DNA of 64,000 nt from Bimuria novae-zelandiae CBS 107.79. Its lineage: Eukaryota; Ascomycota; Dothideomycetes; Pleosporales; Didymosphaeriaceae. Every line of letters starts with the position of its first letter. Within the stretch, counting starts at the first letter, position 1. Made by a program: the position numbers and the translations under genes. The notes beneath the pieces were generated by a model. The model made no database searches and had not been told where the DNA came from. It worked only from the letters and a program-made list of their open reading frames with translations. Location: contig ML976718.1 in NCBI GenBank assembly GCA_010015655.1, positions 248,001 through 312,000 of the forward strand, written 5' to 3'. Positions 1 through 11,477 of this stretch are shown here, piece after piece.

Positions 1-3000
1 GTCAACTGATACCCATAAGCTCGTTCCCCATCTTTGTTAGCTCCTCCTACTACTTGAGTATTTCAATGCTTCCATCTTGCTCACGCCAACATCCAAACAT
101 GTGTAATCACTGTCTGTCTAATCTCTGCGATTCCGAAGTAAGCTGCGGCCAAAACCTGAGGCATTGTAAGTTTGTTCACTATACTGTGTGGATGGTGCTA
201 CATAACCAACAAAGTAACACCTGCAAGAAAATATCCGCTGAGTGATGGCCCATGCAGAAATTGTCCATCGGTCCCTGTGAGTTCACGAAAGAGAACTCAG
301 ATATGCGTGTGGGATGGCATCTGGTTTCGCTGCATCATCACTCAAGAGCTGGAAAGCCTGGGTAAGAGGCGTGCGGTGCAAACTTCGGAAGCCTGAACAC
401 CTGCGTCTAGCACGAGCATGAGCTCGAAAGGGAACCTCCGGGTGGTGGGAGCCTCATGGTAAGGTCAAAGCCGAAGCAGTTGTGGGCGGTGTGCGGATTT
501 TTACGGAAAATCAGTGGAATTAGCGCAAAGATTGGTTGTACCTGCTCGAACGGGCCGCGGTATCTATTGCTCTCTGTTCTCCCTTTTGCCGTTCCCACTT
601 CAACTGCCCGTAGCAGCGAGCTCAGCTGGGAATGAGAGACACAGCCATCCTACCCTCAACGAGAAGCAGTGCAAAAGCCACAACGCCATAGCCATCACCC
701 ACACCGCTCGAGGCTTTTTCGAGTTTAATTTGTCCCGACATGAACGAATTCTGCAGTTGTATACGGCACGCACCAACAGCAAAACAACTCCAGCCTCCAG
801 CCTCCAGCCCCCGTATTCCCTAACCAGCAGCCAGCCCCAACGCCTTACCACTCCACCTCATCACACTCCAACAACTTAACGCGCCATGCAGGGCACCGTC
901 CCGCGTCGTAGTAACACAAGAAAGGCCACCACGAGGAGAAGGTCGGACGAGGCGTTCGGGCACCGTGGTACGCCCGAAACGCAAAGCATGTCTGAGACAA
1001 TGTCTTGTACCCAGCGCGGGGGATTAGGCGGAGCGCACCGTAGTTTGGTGTTGAGTAAACATTTGGATAGTTAGTGGGTGGAAGCGCTAGGTGCATGTGG
1101 TCGCGGGTTGGGGAGAGCGTAAGATGAGGGGGGTTTTTGTGCTGGAATGTGGGTATCTGGAGTGGAGGTTTTGGCAGAGGAAGAGGGAGGGGGAGGGGGA
1201 GGGGAGGGGGACGGAGCACGGAGGACGCTGTGGAGGAAGGTATACATGCGATAGCAAGAGGAAAGATAGATAGTAGTGAGGTCGAAAGGTGAGCCGAGTT
1301 GGGAATCTACTATTACATCGTATACATCTTTGCAAGAGTATGTCCAGATGTCAAGGAGGGTTGTTAAGGCGGTTTGGCAGCGACGACTACCCGCTAACAA
1401 CAGCCCATCTTCTTCCAAGAACAGCACTACCCATACACTCTAGGTACTCATGACTAGCATCATGTGAGATCGCACCAACGCGTTCCATGTTACCCCTCTG
1501 CTTCAAGACAGTCCAACGAGGAATGAAAGTAACGCGATGGAGACTTCTTGTAAGACCGCGGCACCGTTACGTGTAGCTTCTCCATGAAGAGAAAATCTAA
1601 CGACGGGGAAAGTGAAGCGGTGACAAAGCGGAGAGGCTACCATTCGGTGTTCGTTCCGCATAGCATGAGAGGAGTGAGCGTTGCCGAATATCTCACTGTT
1701 AGGGACAACGCCGGCGCCCTCAACTGCTCGAGGCTCGAGAGAGTTTCCTCTGGTGCTTGAACCAGACGTTTATTGTTTGGTGGTATGTGGCATACACACG
1801 CCATGCCTCTCACAATATGGCGTAATCACTGAGAAAAGCAATTGCCATTGATCACACCATCCCATCCGAGGCTACGTAAAAGCAAAACCCAACCCAACGG
1901 GACCGATCCGACGATCTTAACATCTGGGGTACATCGCCTGGCCGTTTGCCCACCCGTACAGAAGCAATTCCTACCTACTCAGGGGCAGAAGCAAGTCTTA
2001 CAAAAAGCAAACACTCTGCCCGTCGAAGCTTAAACCCTCACCGATCACCGCAAATCTAAATCTTTAGGATCTTTACCTACTAAGGCATACAATAGTAATG
2101 GTGCTATCCCCCTTCTCGCTCGCAACACGACCTAAACGCACCACACCAGTGAGCACGAGCACCCGCAACGCCACGCACCACGCCCCTCGGCAAACCTGCG
2201 CAAATGGAGCAACCTCCTCCCCGAGGCGTTCGCGAACGCACGCTTCAGCCCCAGGAAATGTTCTGCATTTTGCGTTTGCTCGGTTCTCGTTTTTACGTTT
2301 CGGCGAGGGCGACGCCCACGAGGGACGCGTGTACTAGCGCCAGCCGGAGCGGCTCCGACACGGGTGTCTCAAAGTCTCCAATGCGACGGTGACGGCTGCG
2401 CGAAGGTGTTCGGTTCATTTAGCAATAAGTTAAGGAAGCATGTCGTACACCTGCCCGTTATAGTCTGCGACAGTATATATCATGTACTGTATGATGACGT
2501 ATAAGTTGTCAGGGCGATGAAATTTGATTGAGGCTCGGGTGTACTGCGGTGGTGATGCGGAGGGGAAATGCATGCGCGGATGTGATTGTGGAGACTTTGT
2601 GCGCTTCTAAGACGGAGATCGAGATTTGGGGAGGATGATCAGCATGATGATCATTGTTTGTGAGAGTATGGCGCGAACGAGCTCGGGGTTCTGCTACATA
2701 GAGTGTAAGCTTTGGGCAGGTTAATGAACCTTCGCGCGTAAGCGCGCTTGGAACTGGGTGGACTGCAACGCACTGTCGTTGATGTCGTCAATGATGCCGT
2801 TGTTCGCTATCACTGTATAACGGTGCAATTCCGGCGCAGAGGAAACGTTAGAGCCACCTCTGCACAGGCCGCAACGGTGCACCAGGCCTGCTGCGTGAAC
2901 TACAATATACAACGGTTATATTACCTAGCCATTGGTACCGGAATGCTGGAGACAAAAATATCGACACATCCCACGCCGAGCCGAGCTCAAATGAGGGGCA

Positions 3001-6000
3001 ATACGGGATACCCATGGTACGTATCACGAGGAGAATATTTGCGCAAGAAGGAGTAGCCTTGCTGGGTGATGACTTGGTGGCTACAGCAGATGTTGACTGA
3101 ACACCACCTGGGCAAATCGTGTTTCACTGATCGTGGAACATGAAGAACGTCGGTATACGTAGCCTCCATAATAGATACGAAAGGTAGACAATGCGTATAT
3201 GCGACGCGGAGTGCGACGCGGAATGCGAAGGCGAGGACAGTGCCAAGCCGGTATATGAGTCCGCACAAATGAACCAGGGCGAGATCTGCTCTAGGGTCAT
3301 CCTTCAAATCCTGATATCGGAGTTTAGAACCAAGCAGTCCTGACAATGGAGATCAGGAAATTCCAGGACATGGTGACGGTGGCATAAATGCTGTCTAAGC
3401 AGTTTCGAGGTAAGACCTCAAGGTTGGGTTCGGCCCTGTGATTGGTGTAACTGAATATTCGATCGCTGCATCCTGTAACAACCTTTCACGACGACCTTCT
3501 ATTTTGATCTAGCCGGGCGCAACGGCGATGAGCTGGCATCGCAAAGCTCTCAGCCTCGCAGTCCGACATTTGAACGCCCATCCAGTGAGCATTGAAAGCA
3601 GCAATGTTCTCACTCGCGGCTTTCATCGTGAGAAAAGCAACATAAAGCGCCCCAGGCTGCAAGTGCGACACTCCACAATCAGGGTTGCGCGTAGAGCAGG
3701 GGTACCCCTTGCTGGTGGCGTCGATGATCGAAGCGCACGTGCGGCTTGACATTTTAGCCGGCACAACCGTCAATTGCGTTCAGACCAACCTTGAACGGAG
3801 AACAAGGAAAGCGCGGTAGGAGCGTGTCTGGAGACAAATTTTCGCACTCGCAAATTATAGCGTCTAGAGTATGGTAGAGTATCGGCGGTAGGCCACTCAT
3901 GGTTCGTCAAATGTCAAGACCACAGCCTCGTCACCCCCTGGCTTGCAGTCGTGCTGAACTTTTAATGATTCTGCGACGCCGATGAGCATTGCCATTGCCA
4001 GTTCTGTCGTCAACGTCCGCAGGCCTTTACTGCCATCCTTTCCGCATATGGAGATGGTGGAGGCGGGGAAATCACATTGGCGATTTAAACTCTCCTTTTC
4101 TTTTGACTTAATGTGCCATGTATTCTAGTTAGGGAAAATGATATCGATGAGGTTGCTTTGGCGACGTCGCTTGCGAGATTGCGATCCGTTGTACTTTCCT
4201 CAAGCAGAAGACGATGATGCAAGTATCTAGCCCCTAAGTTGGCGTCGTGAGAGCTGTCCTCACTCCAGCGCGGGAAGCGCTTCGGAATTTTACAACGAGC
4301 TATCTGGTAGCTTGCAGACCTAAACTAGACGGTGTATGCAGCGACACAGATCATGAAGGTAGCCGATGTAGCTTTCTGTTGGCGGCGCCGTTCCGGGTGA
4401 CTCGTCAAGCTCACCGGAAGGTTGTTCACGAGGTTCGGGACTTCCATGAGCGGAGAGGTTGAACGGTGCACCTTTGCATCGCCATTGGGTTCCGATGGAT
4501 CATAAGCCGCCAAAGTCTCCCCCGTGCTGGGACGGTAGGAGCCTCTTGTGACATGGCATCGCGGTGACCAAAGAAAGACCTGAGACACGGCACAAGGCGT
4601 TGCTTTCTGCAGTTGCCCGCTCGTTTACGACCGGGGTTCTGGTGTTTGCGAGAGGCTAACAACGCCGGCTCTCGACACCGATCTTCCTCGGTGTGTGATC
4701 AGACCTGCTCACTGGTCGAAGGGCGCAGCCTGTTCCTGACGCTAAGCCTTCAAGCTGTATCTCTCGACAGTAGCGGTCCTTAACTTTTGACAACGCACAG
4801 TTCCAGGCTGACGTTCCAGATGTCGAAGTGAAGCTCGTCCGAGGAGCCAGGACAAAGAATGGAAGCTTGCGGGACGAGTCGATTCCGCGGATGCCCCAAG
4901 TGATTGGTCAGTGCCGCACCGGACACCATGCCAGAAGAGATCTGGTGTCCTCGGCTGTAGATGGATGATCGACCTGTGTCAGGGTGCAGCACCGGGCCCT
5001 CGTCCAAAATGCAAATGCTGCCGAACACACGCTCCGTCCCGTCGTCAGAGCTTTCGCCTGTGCTTCGTTTCGAATGAACTTGCGTGGGTGGGATTTGTCG
5101 CTTGTTGGACGCAAGGGAACAGCTGGAGAAGCCCCTCTGCGCTCGGTATGCGCGAAGTGGTGTGCAGCCATAATCTTTGGTTCGAGCATCAAGAACGCTT
5201 ATCGACGACGCCCAGGCACGCCGGATTTAGGTGCAAATCGTGGCGCGTTTAGCCAGCTCATGGCGTGTCCTGATCTCACTCAACGCCACGTCGTTTTGGC
5301 GTCGTGGAGACACCAACGTGGGAGGTGGAGCAGAAGGACCCCGGCCCATGCGTGCAGGTCTTCATCCTTGCGAAGCAGTGGAGCTACTACCTATCGCGGA
5401 CATTTCGCTCTCGTGCTAACGGCTTGACTGTCAGATTTCAAGGCAACTGTAAAATTAAGCTCGCTCACCGCTCTGCTACTTGTACGTCTTTATTGCCCGC
5501 CAGGCACAAGATGCGGTTCCTGCATGCATTTGCCTTCCGCTAAGGAAGACGGTTGCATTAAGCTGCAGGTACGAGTGCGCCTTTGCTTGTCTGCCGGACA
5601 CCTGGCTTTCTGTCTCGCTTCTTGACCCGCTGCCTATACACCATTGTGCTTGCCACTTCCCGGCCAGGTGGAGAGTGTGTTGCGCATGACCACACCCTCG
5701 GCCTGCTGAGAAGTATATACTATATCTTATCCGCTCCCGCCCCCTGCGACCCGTCAGATCGCCCGGGGCTTTCTGGAACTCACTTGCACCTGGCCGCAGT
5801 TCAATTCGAAACCACTTTCCATCATCGCCATGGTGGACTAGCTGTCAGACTCGCCAGATCTTGCTCAGGACTTGACAAATACCTTCCCTGCACTCGCTCA
5901 TTCAGTAGTGGAACATTAGTCCTTCCTGGCTTGGACCATCACGAGACACTCTTCCATCCTGCCTCTCAGCTTCGGTTTCCAGCAAAAATTGTCTTGCCTC

Positions 6001-6010
6001 TGTCGACATC
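1..6010. other. gene-poor stretch, no supported gene
   Basis: I find no reading frame here with a recognisable domain, convincing splice-joined exons or protein-like composition. The open frames are short (about 150 codons or less), overlap one another on both strands and look like chance frames in balanced-composition DNA. The base composition is not RIP-like, so this is not a dead transposon of the kind seen further right. A G-rich tract is listed separately. Exons of a poorly conserved gene or a long non-coding transcript could be present and would not be visible to me. The last few hundred bases probably hold the promoter and 5' UTR of the gene starting at 6011. Confidence 0.55.
1184..1210 (+). 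repeat. G-rich tract with quadruplex potential
   Basis: The plus strand has five runs of three to five G separated by single A residues. This meets the simple four-run G-quadruplex pattern. No gene is attached to it with confidence, so a regulatory role is speculative. Confidence 0.6.
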
Positions 6011-6911
6011 ATGGAGCAGCTAACAGTCTGGATCATTCTCGCCGCTGTCCTTGGTACTCTGGTACTCTCACTGGCCGTAGTCCTCGCTCTCTTTTGTTGG
6101 AGACGGTCAAAGAGAAGGGTACGAGGTTTCTCACTTCGAGCCGTGACACCTTTGGACGACGCCGAATTCGAATCGTGGCGGCGACCCAGCCAATACACCC
6201 AGCGACCACAGAAGTACGGTATCCGGCCCGCTCTACCACCTCCTGCACGCACCAATATGCTGGAGAAGGACGTAGGTACTTGGGACGCTCCGCGTACGCC
6301 GTCTCCTCAGGAACACATCTCATTCAACTATCCTATGAGTCCGATCCGCAAGCCCGAACGGGTGCGACGCAAGTCCAGTACCTGTTCATCACTCGCCGAC
6401 AGACCACCAACACCATATTCGCCTTCTTCCAAGGCAAGCGAGTTTCCTCGCTCATCCATCACTTCAAGCAAAACTTACGTTGGGAGCCCGCGCATCCATT
6501 ATCCGTCAATGTCAGAGGCATCGGCCTTCAACTTCGACCTCAAAGACATGAGCTTCGATTCCGCCAAGTACCGACCTTCATCGCAGTCGGACCGACCCTT
6601 GAATCTCTCCTTTGAGAGTCAGTCTTATCTCGAAAAGGTGTGAAGAGAGATGAAACCCTACTACACCTGATCTACTATACCAGCCACCGAGGCCAGCGCC
6701 GCCACTGAAATCCCAGGACCCACGACCGGTCACTCGCTGCTACCCAGCGTTCCAAGTCTTCGGTGTCCCGTACACCAGAAGCTTATCACAGCTTTGCCTT
6801 TCTTCAGAAGCACACCAGAAGCTCGTTGCAGCTTCACTCTTCTCCAGAAGCACACACCACTCATGTCTCTATGATGATACTTCTACTCATCTCATAGTTG
6901 CCGTCACATAA
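6011..6911 (+). CDS. single-pass membrane protein with Ser/Pro-rich tail, unknown function
   Basis: I do not recognise a named family. The ATG at 6011 opens a 210-codon frame. Residues about 5-31 form one hydrophobic helix (VWIILAAVLGTLVLSLAVVL is its core), followed at once by the basic stop-transfer run RRSKRR. The remainder is hydrophilic, rich in Ser, Pro and Arg, and probably disordered. This layout suggests an N-out/C-in type III or signal-anchor protein of the plasma membrane or an internal membrane. The simple frame ends with TGA at 6641-6643. A better model may splice at 6638: donor GTGTGA, branch-like CTGAT, acceptor CAG at 6683, a 46-bp intron. That appends a Pro-rich segment (PPRPAPPLK...) and ends at TAA 6909-6911, giving about 284 aa. 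The donor is weak, so both ends remain possible. Confidence 0.6.
6772..6860 (+). repeat. 40-bp tandem repeat, about 2.2 copies
   Basis: The segment beginning ACACCAGAAGCT at 6772 recurs at 6812 with a few substitutions, and a third partial copy begins near 6852. The unit is 40 bp, which is not a multiple of three. In the spliced model of the upstream gene the copies would therefore be translated in different frames, giving weak support to the alternative that the coding sequence ends at 6643 and this is 3' UTR. Confidence 0.7.
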
Positions 6912-7114
6912 CCTTCACTACACATGTTTGACGGCCACACACTTTGTATACCCCTTGGTGTTGGAGGATCATTCGACTTTTGTGATACCAGACAGTTTGT
7001 CACCTACACAGGCCTTATTGCCTTTCCTTTCTTTTCTGTATAGGGCGAGACACGAATGGCGATGGCGCACCGGAGACGAATACGGCGGTATCTAGTCTAG
7101 GCTTGCAGAAGCTA

Positions 7115-7160
7115 CTGTGGTATCAGGCAAAAGTGAGGTGAGTGGCCCGCGCACAACAGG
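7115..7160 (+). repeat. left terminal inverted repeat of Tc1/mariner element
   Basis: It matches the reverse complement of 8386-8431 over about 46 bp with one or two mismatches. One is the A/G difference in GCACAACAGG versus GCACAGCAGG. A TA dinucleotide precedes it. Confidence 0.93.
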
Positions 7161-7299
7161 GGTGTCGCCAAGATGCCGAGCCATGTAAATTTCGCACGCT
7201 TGTCCTCTTTTATGTATAAATTTTAGTACCTAGTGTGACCACTTTTCGCATTAATTATAGCCTAGCATCTAGCTAGCATGCTTTTAATAAGCTCCCTAA

Positions 7300-8380
7300 A
7301 TACTTTACTTCTAATTAAGTCCTACGCTTCCTATATAATATTACGTAGCTAGCTATATATACGCTGCTTACCCCTAGGTAGATTAAAATAATACTACTTA
7401 ATATAGTCCTTTATCTTATTCTATACTGCCTTAATTAGGTTAAGGTCTAGCGAGAACGCTAGCTAAAAGATAAGGTAAATTCCTTTTAATTAAAGCTCTT
7501 TAATTATGTAAGTAGTAGCGTGCCCAGGAGCGCTATTTTATATAAATTAAAGATATAAATTAAGGCGTAGCTATCTATAAATAAGAGGTATAACTCTCTT
7601 ATAATAGCTCTCCTTATTAATACTCTTCTATTCCTTCTCTTAAAATACTAACGGCCCCTTCGTCGTACCTAAGAAGTAACCCTAGAACATCTAGCCACGC
7701 TTTTTACGTAGTTTCTTAACGACATAGAAGGGATCTAATTCCTCTCTAAGACGCCTAGTAACCTACTTCTTATAATACTAGTTACTAGTTACCTAAGTTT
7801 CGTTGCTCTAGAGGATTATATACTACTACTAAGAAGACTAGTTAGCGTAAGCTTTTGCCTACGCGAGGCGTAGCTAATAATTCTTCTTAGTAAGAGGAGG
7901 CTTAGTAAGAGTAACGTAGCAAGTATACCTCTTACTTTATAAAGCATTCTAAATTACGTATTTACTAACGCCCTAATAAGCAAAGGGACCCTCTATAAGG
8001 CGTAAGAAACTTATTTACCTCCCCTTTTAAGAGGATTTAATAAATTCTTTAAGCTAGTCTACTTATTTATTTATAAGGGAAAGTAGATAACTAGTACGCT
8101 TCTTTAGCGTAACGCGTGCGCTAGTAATTACGTAAGTAACTTATCTTTTTAAGACCTTAAGAAAGTTAGTAATAAATAGGTAAGTGTGCCTAGCTAGACG
8201 CAAGGTGCGTATCTAGAGGCGTTAGTCGCGAGTGAGGTATCGACGAGTTAGTGTTAATGGGGGAGACATTGTGGTGATGTTGTGGTGGACAGCACACGAC
8301 AGAGGTACAAGCATTATCATATAAATTACATAGAGCTAATGGTATTTCTGTTTAGTGGCGTCCGTTTTGTATCGAGTCAG
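7300..8380 (-). pseudogene. Tc1/mariner DDE transposase, RIP-inactivated
   Basis: Read on the minus strand through stops, the frame retains FLGTTKGPLVF (near 7640-7690), then NSAPGH (7520-7537), then FSLDLNLIKAV followed by a stop and NKIKDYI (about 7395-7465). In intact members these are the DGAPGH block and the SPDLNPIE-VWN block holding the second and third catalytic acids. Here Asp has become Asn, Glu has become Lys, Pro has become Leu and Trp has become stop, each by a G-to-A or C-to-T transition on the coding strand. The catalytic triad is therefore destroyed and the copy cannot be autonomous. The N-terminal limit is approximate because I could not define the start. Confidence 0.85.
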
Positions 8381-8385
8381 GCATC

Positions 8386-8431
8386 CCTGCTGTGCGCGGG
8401 CCACTCACCTCACTTTTGCCTGATACCACAG
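8386..8431 (-). repeat. right terminal inverted repeat of Tc1/mariner element
   Basis: This is the partner of 7115-7160, followed by the TA duplication at 8432-8433. The inner bases towards 8370 continue to resemble the other end weakly, so the repeat may be slightly longer than stated. Confidence 0.93.
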
Positions 8432-8433
8432 TA

Positions 8434-9280
8434 GGTCTTCTCACAGATAGTCTACAATACGAACACAATGGTCTACTCAATCAATGGCGCCTGTCTTCGT
8501 TTATGTTTTCTTGATGCGGTTGAGTCGACTAACTAACATGTCCGGGCTAGAAACACTAGCATCCATCCAAATGGCCGCGCCATGCGCCATTGTGGAGCCT
8601 CGCTCGCTCGCTCCTTAACCGGCATCAATGGAATCGTGTCAAACACCCGTCAATAGTAGCGTGCAAAGGTACCATTCGACCAGGGCAACGGGCTATCGAT
8701 ACCCGCATAGACCCACCCACATCTTTCGTTCAAAGTTTGATATTTATGGAAATCCATGAGTGCTGTACACCGCCCTTTCTTCCTCACAATTGCCATGAAG
8801 TTTGTAAGGGTCCAGAACCTCGGCTGATGATAGCAGTCCCCGCATCGCGGCGGTATGCACGGTTGGTGAGCGTGAGGGTGATCGGCACGCGTGTAATCTG
8901 AAATGGCGCGCAGTTTGCAGTTGTGCGACAGTCGGTGAGACGCAAACAATGCGGCTGCAGACCCGTGGAAGCTGCGAAAGGCACGTGGGCGCCAAGGACG
9001 GCATCCCGGAAGCGAGATGCTTGTCAGGGAAGCACCACGATTGCTTTGTTTGGCCTGAACGCGGATTGATGGACAACAAACTGCGCGCTGCACAGCGTCA
9101 TCGGCATTTAGACTCTGTCGCATCGATCCGATTTACTTCACACTGCGCGAAACCCATTGTGAACGCACTACGCACATCGACTTGACCGCGTTCACGACCA
9201 AGACCGCCGCATCTACGAGCGCAGCAACTACCTGCATCCTACATCGTCTTTGACCGTAATTACACACACTACTCGCAGCC
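8434..9280. other. intergenic, no supported gene
   Basis: The composition is ordinary. Overlapping short frames occur on both strands but none resembles a protein family. A small run of CTCG repeats lies near 8600. The stretch next to 9281 presumably contains the promoter of the Apq12-like gene, but no motif stands out. Confidence 0.5.
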
Positions 9281-9796
9281 ATGGATATGATACAGGGTAA
9301 GTTTTCCCTTGTTCATTTATCAGGACCGCCCCCTCTAACACCCTTAGACTACCTCTCCCTTCTCCACCGCCTCCTCCCCGCAACCCTCACCAACCCTCTC
9401 ATCCAAGTCATCACGACCCTTTACGGCATCTACCGCACCGCATACTCGCACTTCTCGCCTCTCCTCACGCAAGTAATCACACAACCCGACATCGCATCCG
9501 TCCTCGCCCTCGTTGCCATCCTATGGTTCTCGCTACAGATCTTCGGCATGCTGTACCGCTCCGTCATGTTCTGGGTGCGCCTCGTGTGGACGTTGGCAAA
9601 GTACGCCCTCATCATCGGGGTGTCGCTGTGGATCTGGAACCGTGGGGCCGACGGCGCGATCGAGGATGCGCGGGGCGCTGCGGAGTTTTGGACGGGCGAG
9701 TATCAGCGGTTTAAGGGGGAGGCGAAGGCGTGGAAGGGCGCGGAGGAGGCGCAGATTAGGATGCAGGCGCAGCAGAGGGGGTATGGGTGGCGTTAG
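9281..9796 (+). CDS. APQ12: Apq12-like nuclear envelope / ER membrane protein
   Basis: The gene resembles the fungal Apq12 family (nuclear pore assembly and biogenesis). These are small nuclear envelope/ER membrane proteins that, in yeast, act with Brl1/Brr6 in membrane fluidity, pore complex assembly and mRNA export. Two hydrophobic segments are visible, about VLALVAILWFSLQIFGMLY and FWVRLVWTLAKYALIIGVSL, followed by WIWNRGADG and a charged helical tail (EFWTGEYQRF...) typical of the family. I propose exon 1 at 9281-9296 and exon 2 at 9348-9796. The donor is GTAAGT at 9297, the branch-like CTAAC is at 9335-9339, the acceptor TTAG ends at 9347, and the intron is 51 bp. The spliced protein is 154 aa. 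The unspliced frame stays open because 51 is divisible by three (171 aa). The start context CAGCCATGG is strong. Family assignment rests on pattern and topology only. Confidence 0.65.
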   Translation: MDMIQGKFSLVHLSGPPPLTPLDYLSLLHRLLPATLTNPLIQVITTLYGIYRTAYSHFSPLLTQVITQPDIASVLALVAILWFSLQIFGMLYRSVMFWVRLVWTLAKYALIIGVSLWIWNRGADGAIEDARGAAEFWTGEYQRFKGEAKAWKGAEEAQIRMQAQQRGYGWR

Positions 9797-10255
9797 AGGG
9801 TCTGCTGAAAGAGGGCAGGAGCTGGTGAGCGTGGGGCAGGATGCTATACTATGGCGGATGAGCGAAGATTGTTGGCATGATATGGAATGCTTGGATATGG
9901 GATGGTTGCATACACGGCGTCTTTGGTGGCTGCATTTCACGGCGTAGATTGATTGACGTTCTGCAGTGCGCTTGAACGATGGAGCAATGACTTTCCACGA
10001 CTTGCGATTCAATCTATATTTTTACTTACTTATCAGCACGCCAGCATTTGTCTGTTAATACCGTACGAATACAACACTATTAGGAATTCAAGACTGCGTT
10101 TGCTGCACGCCAAGATTCACTTGCCCAATCACGTGGTGGCTTGCTGCTTCAGCTGAAGACGCACCACCTGGTACTGCCCCTCTCACCATTGTATACAATA
10201 ATCGTTCCGCAATCCCGTCATTCTCATTCGATCACTCCCTGCAGGTAAATACGTT
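9797..10255. other. intergenic between two plus-strand genes
   Basis: I see no gene. The interval of 459 bp should hold the Apq12-like 3' UTR and the promoter of the next gene. No obvious terminator or regulatory motif can be named. Confidence 0.5.
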
Positions 10256-11380
10256 ATGTCGCAAGACGCTGACCTCGAGCAACAGCAACCACCAATCAAT
10301 TATGTGCCCATCATGAGGCTCAATGCTGCAGAAGAAAGAGCTCTACATCATGCCACCCAACAGAACGCCTTTGACCATCCTGAGAAAGCCCCCGAACAAC
10401 TCGATAAGTCCAACGTTCCTAGCAGCTCCACACGGTCGCCTCTGTCAACCGTCCCAGCTACGCGAGCCCAGCTAGATGTTGATATACTCGAGCGCATTCG
10501 AGCAGCCTACGCAGAGGACCTTGTATACAGAACAGAAACAACGGGAAAACTCAGCAACAAAAGGCCACTGCCAATGGTCCTGCCGCTCAGTGCACTCCGC
10601 CAGTCGGCGTATCACAGTAGAAGATTCAACTTCACCAAGGACGCCGAAACAGTCAACTTGGCCACGCTCCAGCGGATCAATCTGGAAATGCTGCGGCACC
10701 GCCTCCTCGATCGCGCACTGCGTGTATACTACTGTCCTCCGTCCGACGGGTCCATGGGTGATGACATGAGCCGTGAGGTGCATGAATACGGTACGTATAC
10801 GCACTATACCTCAGCGTATGCCTAAGCGATCGGGTAGGACAAGTGGACTGAAATTTCCGTCGTGGCAGTCGATGCCCTACGCAACTGGGACTATACCAAT
10901 GAATGCGCGAAGCTCGGTAGCGGCGCAGATCCCTTCCTCGTGACGACCAAATCGCGACTCTCGCGGGACGCCATAAAGAGTCAGATGGGCCGCTTGCACG
11001 ATGAAGCTGTGAGAAAGAATCTCGATCACATGTTGCTGGCTCAACACATTGATGAATTGTGGCGTCTTCCTCCGGTCGAGAGGGATGGTGTCGTGGATAT
11101 CTTCAGCACCTCGCGCAATGCAAAGAATCGAAAAGACGCCGTCCTTTCATACCTCCAGCGGACCCTGATGGCGGTCCTCGGAGGCCTATTTCTCATCGTG
11201 CCAATGCTAATTATGGTGCTGCATAACAGCAAAGTTACTTCGCTGGTTACTACGTCTGTGTTCGTATTTGTGTTCGGGCTGGTGGTATCATTCTTTTTGG
11301 AGAAGCCTATGGATGTGCTCTCGGTGACAGCGGCGTATGCGGCGGTTTTGGTGGTTTTTGTTGGGACGAGTGGGGCCTGA
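10256..11380 (+). CDS. DUF6594-type fungal membrane protein
   Basis: Exon 1 is 10256-10790 and exon 2 is 10869-11380. The donor GTACGT and acceptor GGCAG are joined in phase 1, and the intron is 78 bp. The protein is 348 aa. The N-terminal half is hydrophilic, with a helix-rich central region (residues about 75-240: DILERIRAAYAEDL, LATLQRINLEMLRHRLLDRA). Three closely spaced membrane helices lie at the C-terminus, about AVLGGLFLIVPMLIMVL, LVTTSVFVFVFGLVVSFF and VLSVTAAYAAVLVVFVG. This order, with a soluble helical domain then LQRTLMAVLGGLFLIVPMLIM, is what I associate with the DUF6594 proteins that are expanded in filamentous ascomycetes. No biochemical function is known to me. It ends 97 bp from the convergent transcription factor gene, so their 3' UTRs probably overlap. 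Confidence 0.75.
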
Positions 11381-11477
11381 ACTGGGGTATAAAGTCGGAA
11401 TCCCTCGTTCGGGCTGTTTGTTGCTGCTGGCGATGCCGTCTTCGTCGTGTGGTTTCTGGTGACTGACTAGGTAGAGG

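Larger units (their letters stand above)
7115..8431. mobile_element. Tc1/mariner DNA transposon, RIP-degraded, complete ends
   Basis: The two ends are near-perfect inverted repeats of about 46 bp beginning CTGTGGTATCAGGCAAAAG, at 7115-7160 and 8386-8431, each bordered by TA (7113-7114 and 8432-8433). TA target duplication is the rule for Tc1/mariner transposition. The element is 1317 bp, normal for the superfamily. The terminal repeats and 150-200 bp at the right end keep ordinary composition, while the middle is TA-rich. The remains of a minus-strand transposase are listed separately. The element sits between the membrane-protein gene and the Apq12 gene and interrupts neither. Confidence 0.93.

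Noticed and set aside
5583..6615. Long plus-strand frames overlapping the membrane-protein gene (5583-6023 and 5989-6615)
   Set aside because: They overlap the better-supported 6011 frame in other registers, and have no domain and no good start context.
9297..9323. A 27-bp intron ending at TTATCAG in the Apq12-like gene
   Set aside because: It is too short for spliceosomal removal. The CTAAC-TTAG acceptor 24 bp further on gives a normal 51-bp intron.
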